From Nitrospira sp. (GTDB lineage Bacteria > Nitrospirota > Nitrospiria > Nitrospirales > Nitrospiraceae): a stretch of 64,000 bases of DNA. The stretch's first letter is position 1; every line of letters starts with the position of its first letter. The notes under the pieces are model-generated. The model was not told the origin of the DNA, did not search any database, and saw nothing but the letters and a program-made list of their open reading frames with translations. The stretch lies in NCBI GenBank assembly GCA_015903945.1, contig JABMDL010000004.1:1-64000 (forward strand). Direction: 5' to 3'. The position numbers and the translations under genes were made by a program. Shown piece after piece: positions 1 to 9,166 of the stretch.

Positions 1-589
1 GGGAGACATCGCCTGGTTCACAATGGAACTGGACTATACCCGGTACGTTAAGGAAGGCACCGAGCTCAAACGCATGCTGCTCCCATTGCGCGAAACGGGT
101 GTGCTGGAGCGCCGGAATGGACAATGGGTGATGCTGTCGTTTCATGAGTCCTTTCGCTCCGCGCAGATGAACGGCCCCCTGGCCCAATCAAGCGCCTCCT
201 CCGCGCAACAACTTCGGGTGACCAATCCGCCGGCAGCGGCCACGCCGGATGTGAGCGGGGACTGGGATATTCTCGAAGTGGAGGACGAAAAACGCTATAA
301 GGCGACGTTGGACAAGAACGGAAACGGCCCCTACACGCAGCACCAGGGTCGATTCGTTACCACGAAAATTGAAAACCGGCTGTGGCAAGGCACGTGGCAC
401 CAGCCCGGCAACGATCGAGAGGGCGGATTCGAAGTCCTTCTCTCGGAAGACGGCAAGGAAGCCAAGGGCGTCTGGTGGTACACGCGAGTCAAGATGGGTA
501 AAACAGAATATAACAATATTCCACCAAAAGAACGCGGTGGCACCTATCACTGGAAAAAAATACCGCCATCATCGGTTAGCGCCCAATGA
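1..589 (+). CDS. SnoaL-like domain protein with C-terminal beta domain (5' partial)
   Basis: The reading frame is open to the left edge (first full codon at position 2), so the true start lies outside the window; 195 residues are visible. The N-terminal part, with a W-F-T-M strand and a later G-V-L-E-R-R-N-G-Q-W-V strand ending in H-E-S-F, has the look of the end of a SnoaL/NTF2-like cone domain. After a short Ala/Ser/Pro linker comes a second domain rich in W-x-G-x-W and G-G-x-F turns, ending in a W-W-Y strand pattern, probably a small beta barrel. The gene ends about 80 bases before the start of the copper-site protein downstream and may be co-transcribed with it. No function can be assigned. 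Confidence 0.6.
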   Translation, partial: GDIAWFTMELDYTRYVKEGTELKRMLLPLRETGVLERRNGQWVMLSFHESFRSAQMNGPLAQSSASSAQQLRVTNPPAAATPDVSGDWDILEVEDEKRYKATLDKNGNGPYTQHQGRFVTTKIENRLWQGTWHQPGNDREGGFEVLLSEDGKEAKGVWWYTRVKMGKTEYNNIPPKERGGTYHWKKIPPSSVSAQ

Positions 590-669
590 GCCAATCTGTT
601 TCTCTTCTGTCAGACCAACAATTCGGAGTCCGGTTCACCATCACAGCCTTATTTCCTCTGGGAGGACTT

Positions 670-1674
670 ATGTTTAGATCCCTCATTCTTTTTGCCATGA
701 GCGTCTTCATGATCTCATCAGCCTACGCCGATGGGGGACATGAGCACCATGCCGTCCCCACACTGAAGAAGCAGGTCGGCTCGAAGATCACGTATGGAGA
801 AAATACCGCGACCCTCACCTTTGGCCCGATCGATCTTCCCACCGGCCATGGGGAAGGTGACATGGGCGACTCCATGCCTCGATTTAATTTCCAGCTCCCC
901 GAAGACAAGTATTTGATCGGTTTCAAATCCGCCCTGTCTACGGTCGAGGGGAAGGAATTACCGAGAAATTACCTGCACCATATCTTGATGATCAACAACA
1001 CGAGACCCAGCGTCTCCTGCCCTGGCGAACCACTCTTCTTTGGCGGAGCGGGGCTTGAGATGTCCGAAACGCAATTCCCTGACGGATACGGCGTGAAACT
1101 CGCGAAAGATGATAAGCTCATGACGGTCGTCGCCTTCTATCATGGCGCTCCTCCCACCAAGAATGTCATCGCAACCTTCACGATGTACTTTGCGCCGAAG
1201 ACTAAACCGGTCCAGGCCATGGACATCTATCAGGTCGGGGTCAATATCGTCTGTTTCACCAAATTCGGCGATCGCCCGGCGGATCAGACTGATGAGGGAA
1301 TCGAAATCGGGGCCGGCGTTCAAGTTCGTACGGCGCCACTGAAATTCAGCATGGACGGCTGTGTCAAGTATGCCTATCCGCATGGCCATGATGAACTGCT
1401 ATTGATCGCGCTGGAGAACAAGACCAAGAAACAGACCCTTCTCCGGACGGTCCCAGATGTTGAACGGGACGGTACGCTCCGAGAATTCCTGCCTCACCAA
1501 GTCTATAAGGACAGTCAGGGCTTCCAGATTTCGAAGGCGGATGACTATGAAATGGTGATGGTCTACCACCATTCTCTGCAGAAGACTGAACTCCAACACG
1601 GCATGGGGAATTACCTGCTGTACATGACCCCGGGATCCTGCCCGGCAGAGAAGAAGACCGCCTCCGCCTTCTGA
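670..1674 (+). CDS. Secreted PHM-like copper type II monooxygenase-fold protein
   Basis: The start at 670 is chosen because GGAGG sits at 661-665 and the protein then opens with a clean signal peptide ending near A-Y-A-D; the frame is open further upstream but lacks that signal. The product has 334 residues with a His-rich mature N-terminus (H-E-H-H). The rest reproduces the metal-ligand order of peptidylglycine alpha-hydroxylating monooxygenase: H103-H104 in L-H-H-I-L-M, H158 in F-Y-H-G, H238-G-H240, and M312 in H-G-M-G-N-Y. In rat PHM the ligands are H107, H108, H172, H242, H244 and M314. A P-x-G-Y-G-V stretch between the second and third sites also matches. I infer an exported two-copper protein; substrate and activity are unknown, and a purely copper-binding role is possible. 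Confidence 0.68.
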   Translation: MFRSLILFAMSVFMISSAYADGGHEHHAVPTLKKQVGSKITYGENTATLTFGPIDLPTGHGEGDMGDSMPRFNFQLPEDKYLIGFKSALSTVEGKELPRNYLHHILMINNTRPSVSCPGEPLFFGGAGLEMSETQFPDGYGVKLAKDDKLMTVVAFYHGAPPTKNVIATFTMYFAPKTKPVQAMDIYQVGVNIVCFTKFGDRPADQTDEGIEIGAGVQVRTAPLKFSMDGCVKYAYPHGHDELLLIALENKTKKQTLLRTVPDVERDGTLREFLPHQVYKDSQGFQISKADDYEMVMVYHHSLQKTELQHGMGNYLLYMTPGSCPAEKKTASAF

Positions 1675-1686
1675 TCATTCCCTTAC

Positions 1687-1718
1687 GGGCCTGCCGGACC
1701 ACAGCCGCCGGCAGGCCC
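1687..1718 (+). terminator. Strong hairpin after the copper-site gene
   Basis: An 11-bp perfect stem (arms 1687-1697 and 1708-1718, GC-rich) with a 10-base loop lies 12 bases after the stop codon. No run of T follows, so it may be a Rho-independent terminator of low efficiency or a 3' stabilising hairpin. Confidence 0.55.
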
Positions 1719-1795
1719 AGTTCCTACCTTCCAGTCCGTTCAAAATTGTTCACGATAACGGGTCCTAACACCATTATCTTCAATTAAAACTCATC

Positions 1796-1887
1796 CTGCT
1801 CTGGGTTTCTGAGCAGCACTTGTGATATTCAATGCACCAGCTCGGCGTCATTCGACCTGAGCCTGTTAGAGCGGCTTGCTCAGAAAC
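1796..1887 (+). promoter_or_regulatory. Leader with competing stem-loops ahead of the fusion gene
   Basis: Three pairings can form: CTGCTC 1796-1801 with GAGCAG 1811-1816; CTGAGC near 1858 with GCTCAG ending 1883; and a long-range perfect 11-bp pairing of 1805-1815 with 1877-1887. The long-range pairing excludes both local stems. The element ends 15 bases before the ATG at 1903, so it could act on translation of the fusion gene. This is read from base pairing only. Confidence 0.4.
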
Positions 1888-1902
1888 ACCGGAACACGCG
1901 CC

Positions 1903-4900
1903 ATGCCGCAGAGTGAGCCCATCTCGATTCTCCTCGTCAACGAGTTCGCCGAAGAAATCAAACTGACCACGCTCGGTTTTCGAGGCTTCTTCCCAAACTG
2001 CCGAATCGAAGCCGTCTACTCCCTGGAGGAAGCGATCCAGTGGGCGCCTCGTGCTGCATGGCATCTCATCCTGCTCGATGACAACCTCCTGACTCAACGG
2101 GCAACATCTATCTTGCCGGAGCTCAAACGACTTGTTCCCGCAGTCGTCCTGGTGTTGCAAACCGAGCGTAGCGACTCCACCTCCGCGCTGAATGCGTTGC
2201 ACGCCGGGGCGGACTTTCTGCTCTACAAGAAATCGCCCGCGTTCCTCACCGAGTTGGTGTTGTACGCACGAGACGCATTTGAAAAACGTGACCTGCGTCT
2301 CACGCTCGATCGAACACAGGAGCGCTACGGCCGACTGGTGGACGCGTTGAACGACGTCGTGTATGAGCTCGATACGGGTGGGCGGTTCACCTACGTGAGT
2401 CCGCTCATTACCAGAATCCTTGGATATTCACAGGAAGAGTTACTCGGGATTCCCTACTCGGTCATTGTGCCGTCAGACCAACTCGATCTGGCCCGACATT
2501 GTTTCAACGACCGGAGAACCGGGACACGGGCATCTCGGCAGATCGAACTGGATCTCATTCGTAAGCCATCCCCAGACTCGCCAAGTCCCGCGCGCATCAG
2601 AATCGAGTTGAGCGCGAAGGGACTCTATGACTCTGAACGGCGGTACCGCGGCGCATTAGGGATCTTGCGCGATGTGTCGCAACACCGCCGCCAAGAAGCA
2701 ACCATTCACCACTTGGAGCATCAGCTGCAAGAAACCGATCGGCTGCTCACTCTTTCTCAACGCCTTTCAACGCTCTCAACACATTTACACGATCCTCACC
2801 AAGCCATTCGCACACAGGCGCAACTCCTGGTCCAATCTATTCGGGAATCCCGGCTGGTGGAACATGCCGAATCGCTGGCGGCCTCTGCAGCTGAAGCGCT
2901 TCGGGTCGGAGCGGACCTCGTCCAGGCTGCAACGGAACTTACCGCCCGCCGAAAAAGCGTGAACGACCTCATCGATACCGTCCTGGCAGCCACTCCCCCT
3001 CCATTTTCGAACACCGGCGGGATCGAACGATCGTATACCCCAACTCTGCCTCCATTCGGGGGAGACTCCGATACGGTCATGCAACTTCTCCGAGTTCTGT
3101 TCTCCTATGCGCAGCGCCATCTTGGAGCGACCGGGAGCCGACATGGTCTTCAAATCAGCACCAGGGTAATCGAACCACCCGGCGCACCAACCGCGCTCGG
3201 CTCCACCTCACGCACACCGGAACCAGCCGCTGAAATTGAAGTACGCCTCCAAGAAACTGACACGACCGTTGCGGAAGAGAGCCCTGCCGATCAGACGCCC
3301 AGCAACATTTTTGACGCCTACACCTTGGTTAAACAATTGGGCGGACGATTAGAGCTGCTCGCCCCGGCCGGAGGGCTTTTCTCGATCACCGTCTGGATTC
3401 CGACGAGATCGACGCCACCGCCCAACAGCGATCCAGGTCCGCCGCCCCTTGCCGTCGCGTGGCCACACACTCACGCCGAGCCTTCATCGGTCGCAGCGCC
3501 TCACACTGAGATTTCCCCTCCTCCACCCCAACCATTATCTTCGCCCGCTCCCCCACCGCTGCCCGATCGCCGCACGCACATTCGCATCGCCACCAGTCTT
3601 CCCGCACGCGTGGCCATCGGAAATACCGTGCGCGAAGGCACCCTGACCGAGTTGAATTCACGTGGAGCCACCGTAGAGCTCGCGGGGCGACTTCCACCGC
3701 TCGCCCAACAACCAGCTCTTTTCACGCTCAAGACTGCTGCGGGCGTATTCGAGTTGCATGCGACCGCTCATGACCGGGGAAGGACCACACAACCAACCAC
3801 AGGAGATGCACCAGCCTCCCGACTGGCGTTCCTGTTCACCGCTCTCACGAACACCGAGGACAAAATCTTGGAGTCCTATGTCGAGGAAGCACGGGGACGG
3901 ACTCTCGATGCAACCGTCGACGTCCTCCTCATGGAATCGGATACGCTGGAACAGCCGGACGCCATCGCGGGCGAATCCCAGTTGCGAGGAACTGACCACC
4001 GAGAAACCTTGAGAGTCCGTGTGACCCTCCCGGTTCGTGTAGGCCTTTCCTCGCTCGGCGAGCGCAGCAAGTCACTGCTGGGCCTCGTCATCAATTTCAG
4101 CCGCGGCGGCCTGTGTTTCCAAACAAGTGCGCCGCTCGGATCCGTAGGAGACCCCATCGCAGTCCATTTTTCCTCGACCAGCCATCTCGGACAGCCACGG
4201 GCGCATGAGCCGGATGTCCCTGAAGCGATCCTGGACGGCCGTATCGTGTACATGACGCCAGACCAGACCGTTCCATCCGAATTGAGAGGTGGCCCCACCC
4301 AACCAGGACAGCGCATCGGTATTCGATTCTTCCGGTTGACGCCCTTCGCGGAACGGGAAATTAACCGAGTCATCGCCCAGCATGTCGGATCTTCCATGAT
4401 TCTGGCCGGTACCGTCGGCCGCTCTTCGATCGTGAGCGCCAGACGGGAATGCCGAAATGTCCGGCATCAAGTCATCGCCGTGACAGATGACCATGCCCGC
4501 CATCAGATCTCACCCACTACGCCGATCGTGATCATCGCTCCAGGATTCGGATTGACACAGACCGATTACCTTCCGCTTTCGTTTTATCTTGCGGCGAACC
4601 GGTTCCGCGTCCTTCGGTACGATCACACGAATCATACAGGGCAAAGCGACGGGGACCTTCTGCAAACCACGCTGCGTGGGATGCAGACAGACCTGCAGGC
4701 TGTCCTGGATTTTGTCGCCACAACCTGGCCGGCCGCGTCACTGACCCTGCTGGCCGAGGATCTCAGCGCCCGTGTTGCCCTCAAAGTGTTGGCTCAGGGC
4801 AAGACGGCGGATCAATTGCTTCTCGTGAATCCTGTTTTCGATATTGAACTGGCGCTTTCTACCCTCTTTCAGACCCCGACGGTTGAACACTACCGGCAGG

Positions 4901-6117
4901 GCGTCCGGAAAGGCATCGCCAATCTTTGGGGCTTGAATATTAATCTTGATCAGTTTATTGGAGACGCGATTGCGGGCGAGTACACCGATATGGCGTCGCT
5001 GGCAACAGACCTGGCCAAACTGGTCTTGAAACCTGTGGTCGTGACTTCTCCGGGACAACATCGTCACCCTCACAGTCTGTTCGGCCCGCAAGACCGGTCC
5101 TTCCGTGCACTTGGCCCCTCGCTCACCATTGTGCCACTGCAGGCAGATCTCTCCAGTGAATCGAACGTCTATGATGACCGCCACGCCGACGCATTCAGAG
5201 CCATCGTGAAATTGATACCGGGCTCAGCGGCAGCAAGCCTTCCCACCATACAGACGAGTGAGCCCACTCAACGAGAAATTCATTACCAACGGCAACTCGA
5301 ACAGGAGCGTATCCGCCTCTGCCATCATGTCTCACAGGCGACGCGTGACGCCCTGTGGGTCGCACAGCTGAATCAGACCTCCAAATTCAGCGACCTGGCG
5401 GACTACCAGTCGCTCCAACACACCATCCACCGGCAGATGCTCCCCCTTTCCCCCGGCATGACAGTCCTCGACATCGGCTGCGGACAGAGCGACTTCGCCT
5501 GCACGCTATTCACCAATCAGCTCTATCACCGCTCCCATCATACCGAGATCTCGGCCTCCCCGCTCAAGTATGTCGGCTTAGACCAGTCTGATGAAACCCT
5601 CACGCATGCAGAACACCGTATCAGCGCCATTCTTGGTGGACTGGGGATGGAGACCGTTTCCCCGTCCATCACGCAATCACTGACCATGAGCTGGCTGCGT
5701 AGCGAGTGGGGGGATTCCCTTCCCCTTACCGACCATTCGATGGACCGGATCCTCTGCCAGATATCCCTGTGCTTCGTCCCATCTCCCTTAAGCTGTGTAC
5801 GGGAGGCCCTTCGGGTCTTGCACCACAATGGTACGCTGGTCCTGACCTGCTTTCAGCCCCACACCGACCTCGCGATCCCGTTCCGTCGCCACCTCCGCGA
5901 TACACACAATGACGAGTCCTGTGCGTCGGCTCAAATTCTCACGCATTTCTTCGGCCGCCTCCGCGAAGCGGTTCGCCATGGCTTACTCCATTGCTACGAA
6001 CGAAATGAGCTTGTCCGCCTGCTCCTTCATGCCGGAGCCGGTCCGATCCAGATTGTTCCCATTCTTGACAACCAGCTCTTGCTTGCCGTCGTCGAGAAGG
6101 GCAAATCTGCTGGCTGA
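1903..6117 (+). CDS. Giant fusion: receiver-PAS-degenerate kinase core-PilZ-PilZ-LuxD-like hydrolase-methyltransferase
   Basis: The protein has 1404 residues from the ATG at 1903; a TTG at 1876 is in frame but overlaps the leader structure. Domains in order: receiver (about 6-130, phospho-Asp D59, but the usual N-terminal acidic pair reads N-E); PAS (about 140-260); a helical and ATPase-like stretch (about 266-503) with neither H-box nor Asn of the N-box, so probably not a kinase; a Pro-rich linker; PilZ 1 (about 555-666, R557xxxR561, second motif imperfect); PilZ 2 (about 696-830, R700xxxR704 and N731-F-S-R-G-G, canonical for c-di-GMP); an alpha/beta hydrolase related to LuxD acyl-transferase (about 873-1106) whose nucleophile position is D953; a class I methyltransferase (motif I at 1188-1195). 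It sits ahead of a two-component pair and an HD-GYP gene. I infer a cytosolic c-di-GMP-responsive adaptor or enzyme; the reaction is unknown. Confidence 0.72.
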   Translation: MPQSEPISILLVNEFAEEIKLTTLGFRGFFPNCRIEAVYSLEEAIQWAPRAAWHLILLDDNLLTQRATSILPELKRLVPAVVLVLQTERSDSTSALNALHAGADFLLYKKSPAFLTELVLYARDAFEKRDLRLTLDRTQERYGRLVDALNDVVYELDTGGRFTYVSPLITRILGYSQEELLGIPYSVIVPSDQLDLARHCFNDRRTGTRASRQIELDLIRKPSPDSPSPARIRIELSAKGLYDSERRYRGALGILRDVSQHRRQEATIHHLEHQLQETDRLLTLSQRLSTLSTHLHDPHQAIRTQAQLLVQSIRESRLVEHAESLAASAAEALRVGADLVQAATELTARRKSVNDLIDTVLAATPPPFSNTGGIERSYTPTLPPFGGDSDTVMQLLRVLFSYAQRHLGATGSRHGLQISTRVIEPPGAPTALGSTSRTPEPAAEIEVRLQETDTTVAEESPADQTPSNIFDAYTLVKQLGGRLELLAPAGGLFSITVWIPTRSTPPPNSDPGPPPLAVAWPHTHAEPSSVAAPHTEISPPPPQPLSSPAPPPLPDRRTHIRIATSLPARVAIGNTVREGTLTELNSRGATVELAGRLPPLAQQPALFTLKTAAGVFELHATAHDRGRTTQPTTGDAPASRLAFLFTALTNTEDKILESYVEEARGRTLDATVDVLLMESDTLEQPDAIAGESQLRGTDHRETLRVRVTLPVRVGLSSLGERSKSLLGLVINFSRGGLCFQTSAPLGSVGDPIAVHFSSTSHLGQPRAHEPDVPEAILDGRIVYMTPDQTVPSELRGGPTQPGQRIGIRFFRLTPFAEREINRVIAQHVGSSMILAGTVGRSSIVSARRECRNVRHQVIAVTDDHARHQISPTTPIVIIAPGFGLTQTDYLPLSFYLAANRFRVLRYDHTNHTGQSDGDLLQTTLRGMQTDLQAVLDFVATTWPAASLTLLAEDLSARVALKVLAQGKTADQLLLVNPVFDIELALSTLFQTPTVEHYRQGVRKGIANLWGLNINLDQFIGDAIAGEYTDMASLATDLAKLVLKPVVVTSPGQHRHPHSLFGPQDRSFRALGPSLTIVPLQADLSSESNVYDDRHADAFRAIVKLIPGSAAASLPTIQTSEPTQREIHYQRQLEQERIRLCHHVSQATRDALWVAQLNQTSKFSDLADYQSLQHTIHRQMLPLSPGMTVLDIGCGQSDFACTLFTNQLYHRSHHTEISASPLKYVGLDQSDETLTHAEHRISAILGGLGMETVSPSITQSLTMSWLRSEWGDSLPLTDHSMDRILCQISLCFVPSPLSCVREALRVLHHNGTLVLTCFQPHTDLAIPFRRHLRDTHNDESCASAQILTHFFGRLREAVRHGLLHCYERNELVRLLLHAGAGPIQIVPILDNQLLLAVVEKGKSAG

Positions 6118-6237
6118 AGCCGCCCTCATTATGTATACTGCGATGTTGGTGATCGGCACCGCGCCTCAGTGCCGGTTCGCCGCATTGTGTCACGCTACGT
6201 GACGCGACGGCCAGCGATTGACTGTTCTCACGCCTGT

Positions 6238-7503
6238 ATGACGGACCAGATTGTCACTCACCTAGCGATAGATCAATCGGCTTCCGAGTCGCTTCAACGC
6301 ATTACCCGATTTTCTCGGGACCTCGGACAACTCACCACGCTCTCTGCCATTGCCCAGCGTGTGCTGTTAGAACTACTGGAGATCGTGCAATACCCAGCTG
6401 GAACGCTCTACCTTGCCGAGCACGAACATGCAGACTTTCGCCGGCTGGTTGAACATGGATCGAACCAGATGCACGCGGCACCGGCTACGCTGTCCTTACA
6501 CCATCCTCTGACCGACCAGCTGATTCGCAACCTGCAGCAGCACAACGATTCTTGCTATGGCCTTCTCAAACCTCAACACGGGGGCTCACTCGCGCTGTCC
6601 GACGATTTTCGTGTTCGCGCGGCGATCCCGCTTGTGAGCAAAGGCCGATTGATTGCAATCGCTCTGCTGCACATGGATACCGCAGCGGACAGCCAGAGTG
6701 TTGAGCATGCCGATCTCTTGACGACCATGGCCCAAATTTCCGCCAACGCCTTGGATTCGATGCTCGTGTACGAAGACCTGCGCCAGTCACAAACCTTGAT
6801 GCGTCGGACAGACCGGCTCCGCTCGCTCGAAACTATAGCGGGAGGGTTTGCCCACGAAATCAGAAATCCGCTGACCTCGATCAAAACGTTTATCCAGCTC
6901 GCACCCGAGCGGAAGGACGACGCCGAATTTATCCGTGATTTCAGCCGAATCGTGCTTGACGACGTCTATCGAATCGAGCGGCTGATCCAGGAAATCCTTG
7001 ACTACGCCCGGTATATGGAGCCGAAACTGACCGAGGAAGATATCAACGATCTCGTCTCGTCGTGCCTGTATTTCATCGACGTCAAAGCCCGCAGCCGAGG
7101 GATCAGGATTGAAAAAGAGTTGGCGTCCGGGCTTCCTCGTGTCATGTTAGATCGGCAACAAATGAAACAAGTGCTCTTGAATTTGTTCTTGAATGCGCTG
7201 GATGCCATCGGCGAACACACGGGCATGCTCCGGGTCAAAACTGCCGCGATGATGAAACCGAAAGGCACCGCCTGGATTCAAGTCGAAGTGGAGGATACGG
7301 GACACGGTATCTCGGCCGCCGATCTCGATCACATTTTCGATCCCTTCTTCACCACGAAACACAAGAGTGGAGAAAACGAAGGCACGGGGCTGGGATTGGC
7401 GATCGCCCATCAAATTATTCGAGAGCACCGGGGCACGATCCAGGTACAGAGCACGGTGGGATCCGGAACAACATTCCGCGTAAATCTCCCATCGATCGCC
7501 TAA
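6238..7503 (+). CDS. GAF-domain sensor histidine kinase (NtrB-like)
   Basis: The protein has 421 residues from the ATG at 6238; a GTG at 6169 would add an Arg-rich tail with no ribosome site. It has no membrane segment. A GAF domain fills about residues 10-190. The DHp helix carries the H-box A-H-E-I-R-N-P-L with H206, followed by a HATPase domain with an N-box (N-L-F-L-N-A-L-D-A), D-T-G-H-G-I and a G-T-G-L-G-L lid. All catalytic motifs look intact. It lies 18 bases before a sigma-54 response regulator, its evident partner, so it should be a cytosolic kinase that autophosphorylates on H206 and passes phosphate to D57 of that regulator. The signal bound by GAF is unknown. Confidence 0.88.
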   Translation: MTDQIVTHLAIDQSASESLQRITRFSRDLGQLTTLSAIAQRVLLELLEIVQYPAGTLYLAEHEHADFRRLVEHGSNQMHAAPATLSLHHPLTDQLIRNLQQHNDSCYGLLKPQHGGSLALSDDFRVRAAIPLVSKGRLIAIALLHMDTAADSQSVEHADLLTTMAQISANALDSMLVYEDLRQSQTLMRRTDRLRSLETIAGGFAHEIRNPLTSIKTFIQLAPERKDDAEFIRDFSRIVLDDVYRIERLIQEILDYARYMEPKLTEEDINDLVSSCLYFIDVKARSRGIRIEKELASGLPRVMLDRQQMKQVLLNLFLNALDAIGEHTGMLRVKTAAMMKPKGTAWIQVEVEDTGHGISAADLDHIFDPFFTTKHKSGENEGTGLGLAIAHQIIREHRGTIQVQSTVGSGTTFRVNLPSIA

Positions 7504-7521
7504 CAACGGAGAGCAGACACT

Positions 7522-8952
7522 GTGGACAGTTCTGACCAAAAGAAACGCGTGCTCCTCATCGACGACGAAGCGCGTGTACGCACCTCTTTGAAGATGGTGC
7601 TGGAACCGTCCTATGACATTCTCCAGGCCGCCGACGCCCAGGAAGGCCTCGACGTCTTTCGAAAAGAAGGGCCGGATCTTGTTCTCCTTGACGTCATTCT
7701 GCCAGGCACCGACGGGCTGGCCGTTCTCCAGACACTGCGTTCAGAAAGCAAGATGGTGCCGGTTATCATGCTCACCGGGACCAAGTCGGTCAAGACCGCT
7801 GTGGACGCCATGAAGCTTGGGGCGGCTGACTATTTATCCAAACCATTCGATGTCGACGAATTACGTATCGTCATCGACCGGGCATTGAATTCTCTGGAGT
7901 TGGAACGTGAAGTCAAACAGCTGCGCAGCCAGGTGGTGCAGCGCTACGCCTTCCACAACCTGATCGGCAAGAGTTCGGGCATGCAGGAAATCTACGCCAA
8001 GATAGAACAGGTCGCAGACAGCCGCACCACCGTCTTGATCACCGGAGAAAGCGGAACGGGGAAAGAACTCGTCGCCAAGGCCTTGCACTACAATAGCTCT
8101 CGCCGAGAACGACCCTTCATCGCCTTGAATTGTGCCGCCCTCCCTGAAACGCTCATTGAAAGCGAGCTGTTCGGGCATGAAAAAGGCTCGTTTACAGACG
8201 CCACTGCGCGGCGCACTGGGCAATTCGAAATGGCCAATACCGGGACTCTATTTCTCGACGAAATCGGCGACCTGAGCCCGGTCACACAAGCCAAACTCCT
8301 CCGGGTGCTGCAGGAGCGTGAGTTTACCAGAATCGGCGGCGTGCAGCCGATCAAAGTCGATGTCCGCATCGTGGCTGCGACCAATAAGAACTTGGATGAG
8401 CTCGTCCGGAAGGGCCAGTTCCGCGAAGATTTATACTACCGCATCAATGTCATCTCACTGTATCTCCCGCCGCTCCGCGATCGCGGTGAGGACATCGCCC
8501 TGCTTGGCAAACACTTCCTGGCCAAGCGCGTGGAGGAGGAAAAGCGCCCGCATATTGAATTTTCGAAGGAAGCATTGGAACTGTTGGTTCGCTATCCCTG
8601 GCCCGGCAACGTCCGAGAACTGGAGAACATCGTCGAACAGGCCTTTATCTGGTCGAACAACGCCGAACACATTGTCCCTGAACATTTGCCTGCCATTCTC
8701 AAAGGTGATGTCAGATCAGCTTCACTTCATGACGATACCATCTCCGGTCGCCTGTCTCTTGAGAAGGCCGTCATGGAATTCGAACGTGAGATTATCCTAG
8801 ACGCGCTGAAACGGACTAACTACGTACAAACCCACGCCGCCAACTTGCTGGGAATCAGCCGCCGAATGTTGAAATACCGTATGGATTCGCTTGGCATTAG
8901 CCGCATGGACCGGGACCCGACCTCGGAGCCCGATCCCGCAGTGCAAGAATGA
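7522..8952 (+). CDS. NtrC-family sigma-54 response regulator
   Basis: It starts at GTG 7522 with a GGAGAG site about 8 bases upstream. The 476 residues hold a receiver (D57 in L-L-D-V-I-L-P, with the D-D pair near residue 14), a central AAA+ domain (Walker A G-E-S-G-T-G-K-E, Walker B L-F-L-D-E-I-G-D) and a C-terminal Fis-type helix-turn-helix. The sigma-54 contact loop reads G-S-F-T-D-A where the textbook form is G-A-F-T-G-A; this variant is common in a subset of the family, so activity is expected. It forms a two-component system with the kinase just upstream. Target promoters cannot be named from this window. Confidence 0.93.
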   Translation: MDSSDQKKRVLLIDDEARVRTSLKMVLEPSYDILQAADAQEGLDVFRKEGPDLVLLDVILPGTDGLAVLQTLRSESKMVPVIMLTGTKSVKTAVDAMKLGAADYLSKPFDVDELRIVIDRALNSLELEREVKQLRSQVVQRYAFHNLIGKSSGMQEIYAKIEQVADSRTTVLITGESGTGKELVAKALHYNSSRRERPFIALNCAALPETLIESELFGHEKGSFTDATARRTGQFEMANTGTLFLDEIGDLSPVTQAKLLRVLQEREFTRIGGVQPIKVDVRIVAATNKNLDELVRKGQFREDLYYRINVISLYLPPLRDRGEDIALLGKHFLAKRVEEEKRPHIEFSKEALELLVRYPWPGNVRELENIVEQAFIWSNNAEHIVPEHLPAILKGDVRSASLHDDTISGRLSLEKAVMEFEREIILDALKRTNYVQTHAANLLGISRRMLKYRMDSLGISRMDRDPTSEPDPAVQE

Positions 8953-9166
8953 CACACTAGCGTCTTGGTGTGCGTGATTAATCGCACGCAGCCGTGCTTC
9001 TGATCAGGTCCCGATGGGGAAACGGGTGGTTTAAGAAAACTACATATAGTCATATTACGTATTGTCTATACTCTCTGTTGTCACACACTTGCAACCATAT
9101 GAAAAGGAACGGGAATTGCTTGAACATTCCTACTGAAACTCGTTCCCAGGCGGAGTCCTGCTGCAC
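8953..9166. other. AT-rich intergenic spacer
   Basis: The 214 bases between the NtrC-like gene and the HD-GYP regulator hold a short inverted repeat (CACAC/GTGTG near 8953-8973) and then an AT-rich stretch with a possible -10 hexamer TATACT at 9067-9072 but no good -35. It may house a separate promoter for the HD-GYP gene; support is weak. Confidence 0.3.

Noticed and set aside
1876-1902. TTG start for the giant fusion at 1876
   Set aside because: It lies inside the leader inverted repeat and adds nine residues of no domain value; the ATG at 1903 is preferred, although neither has a strong ribosome site.
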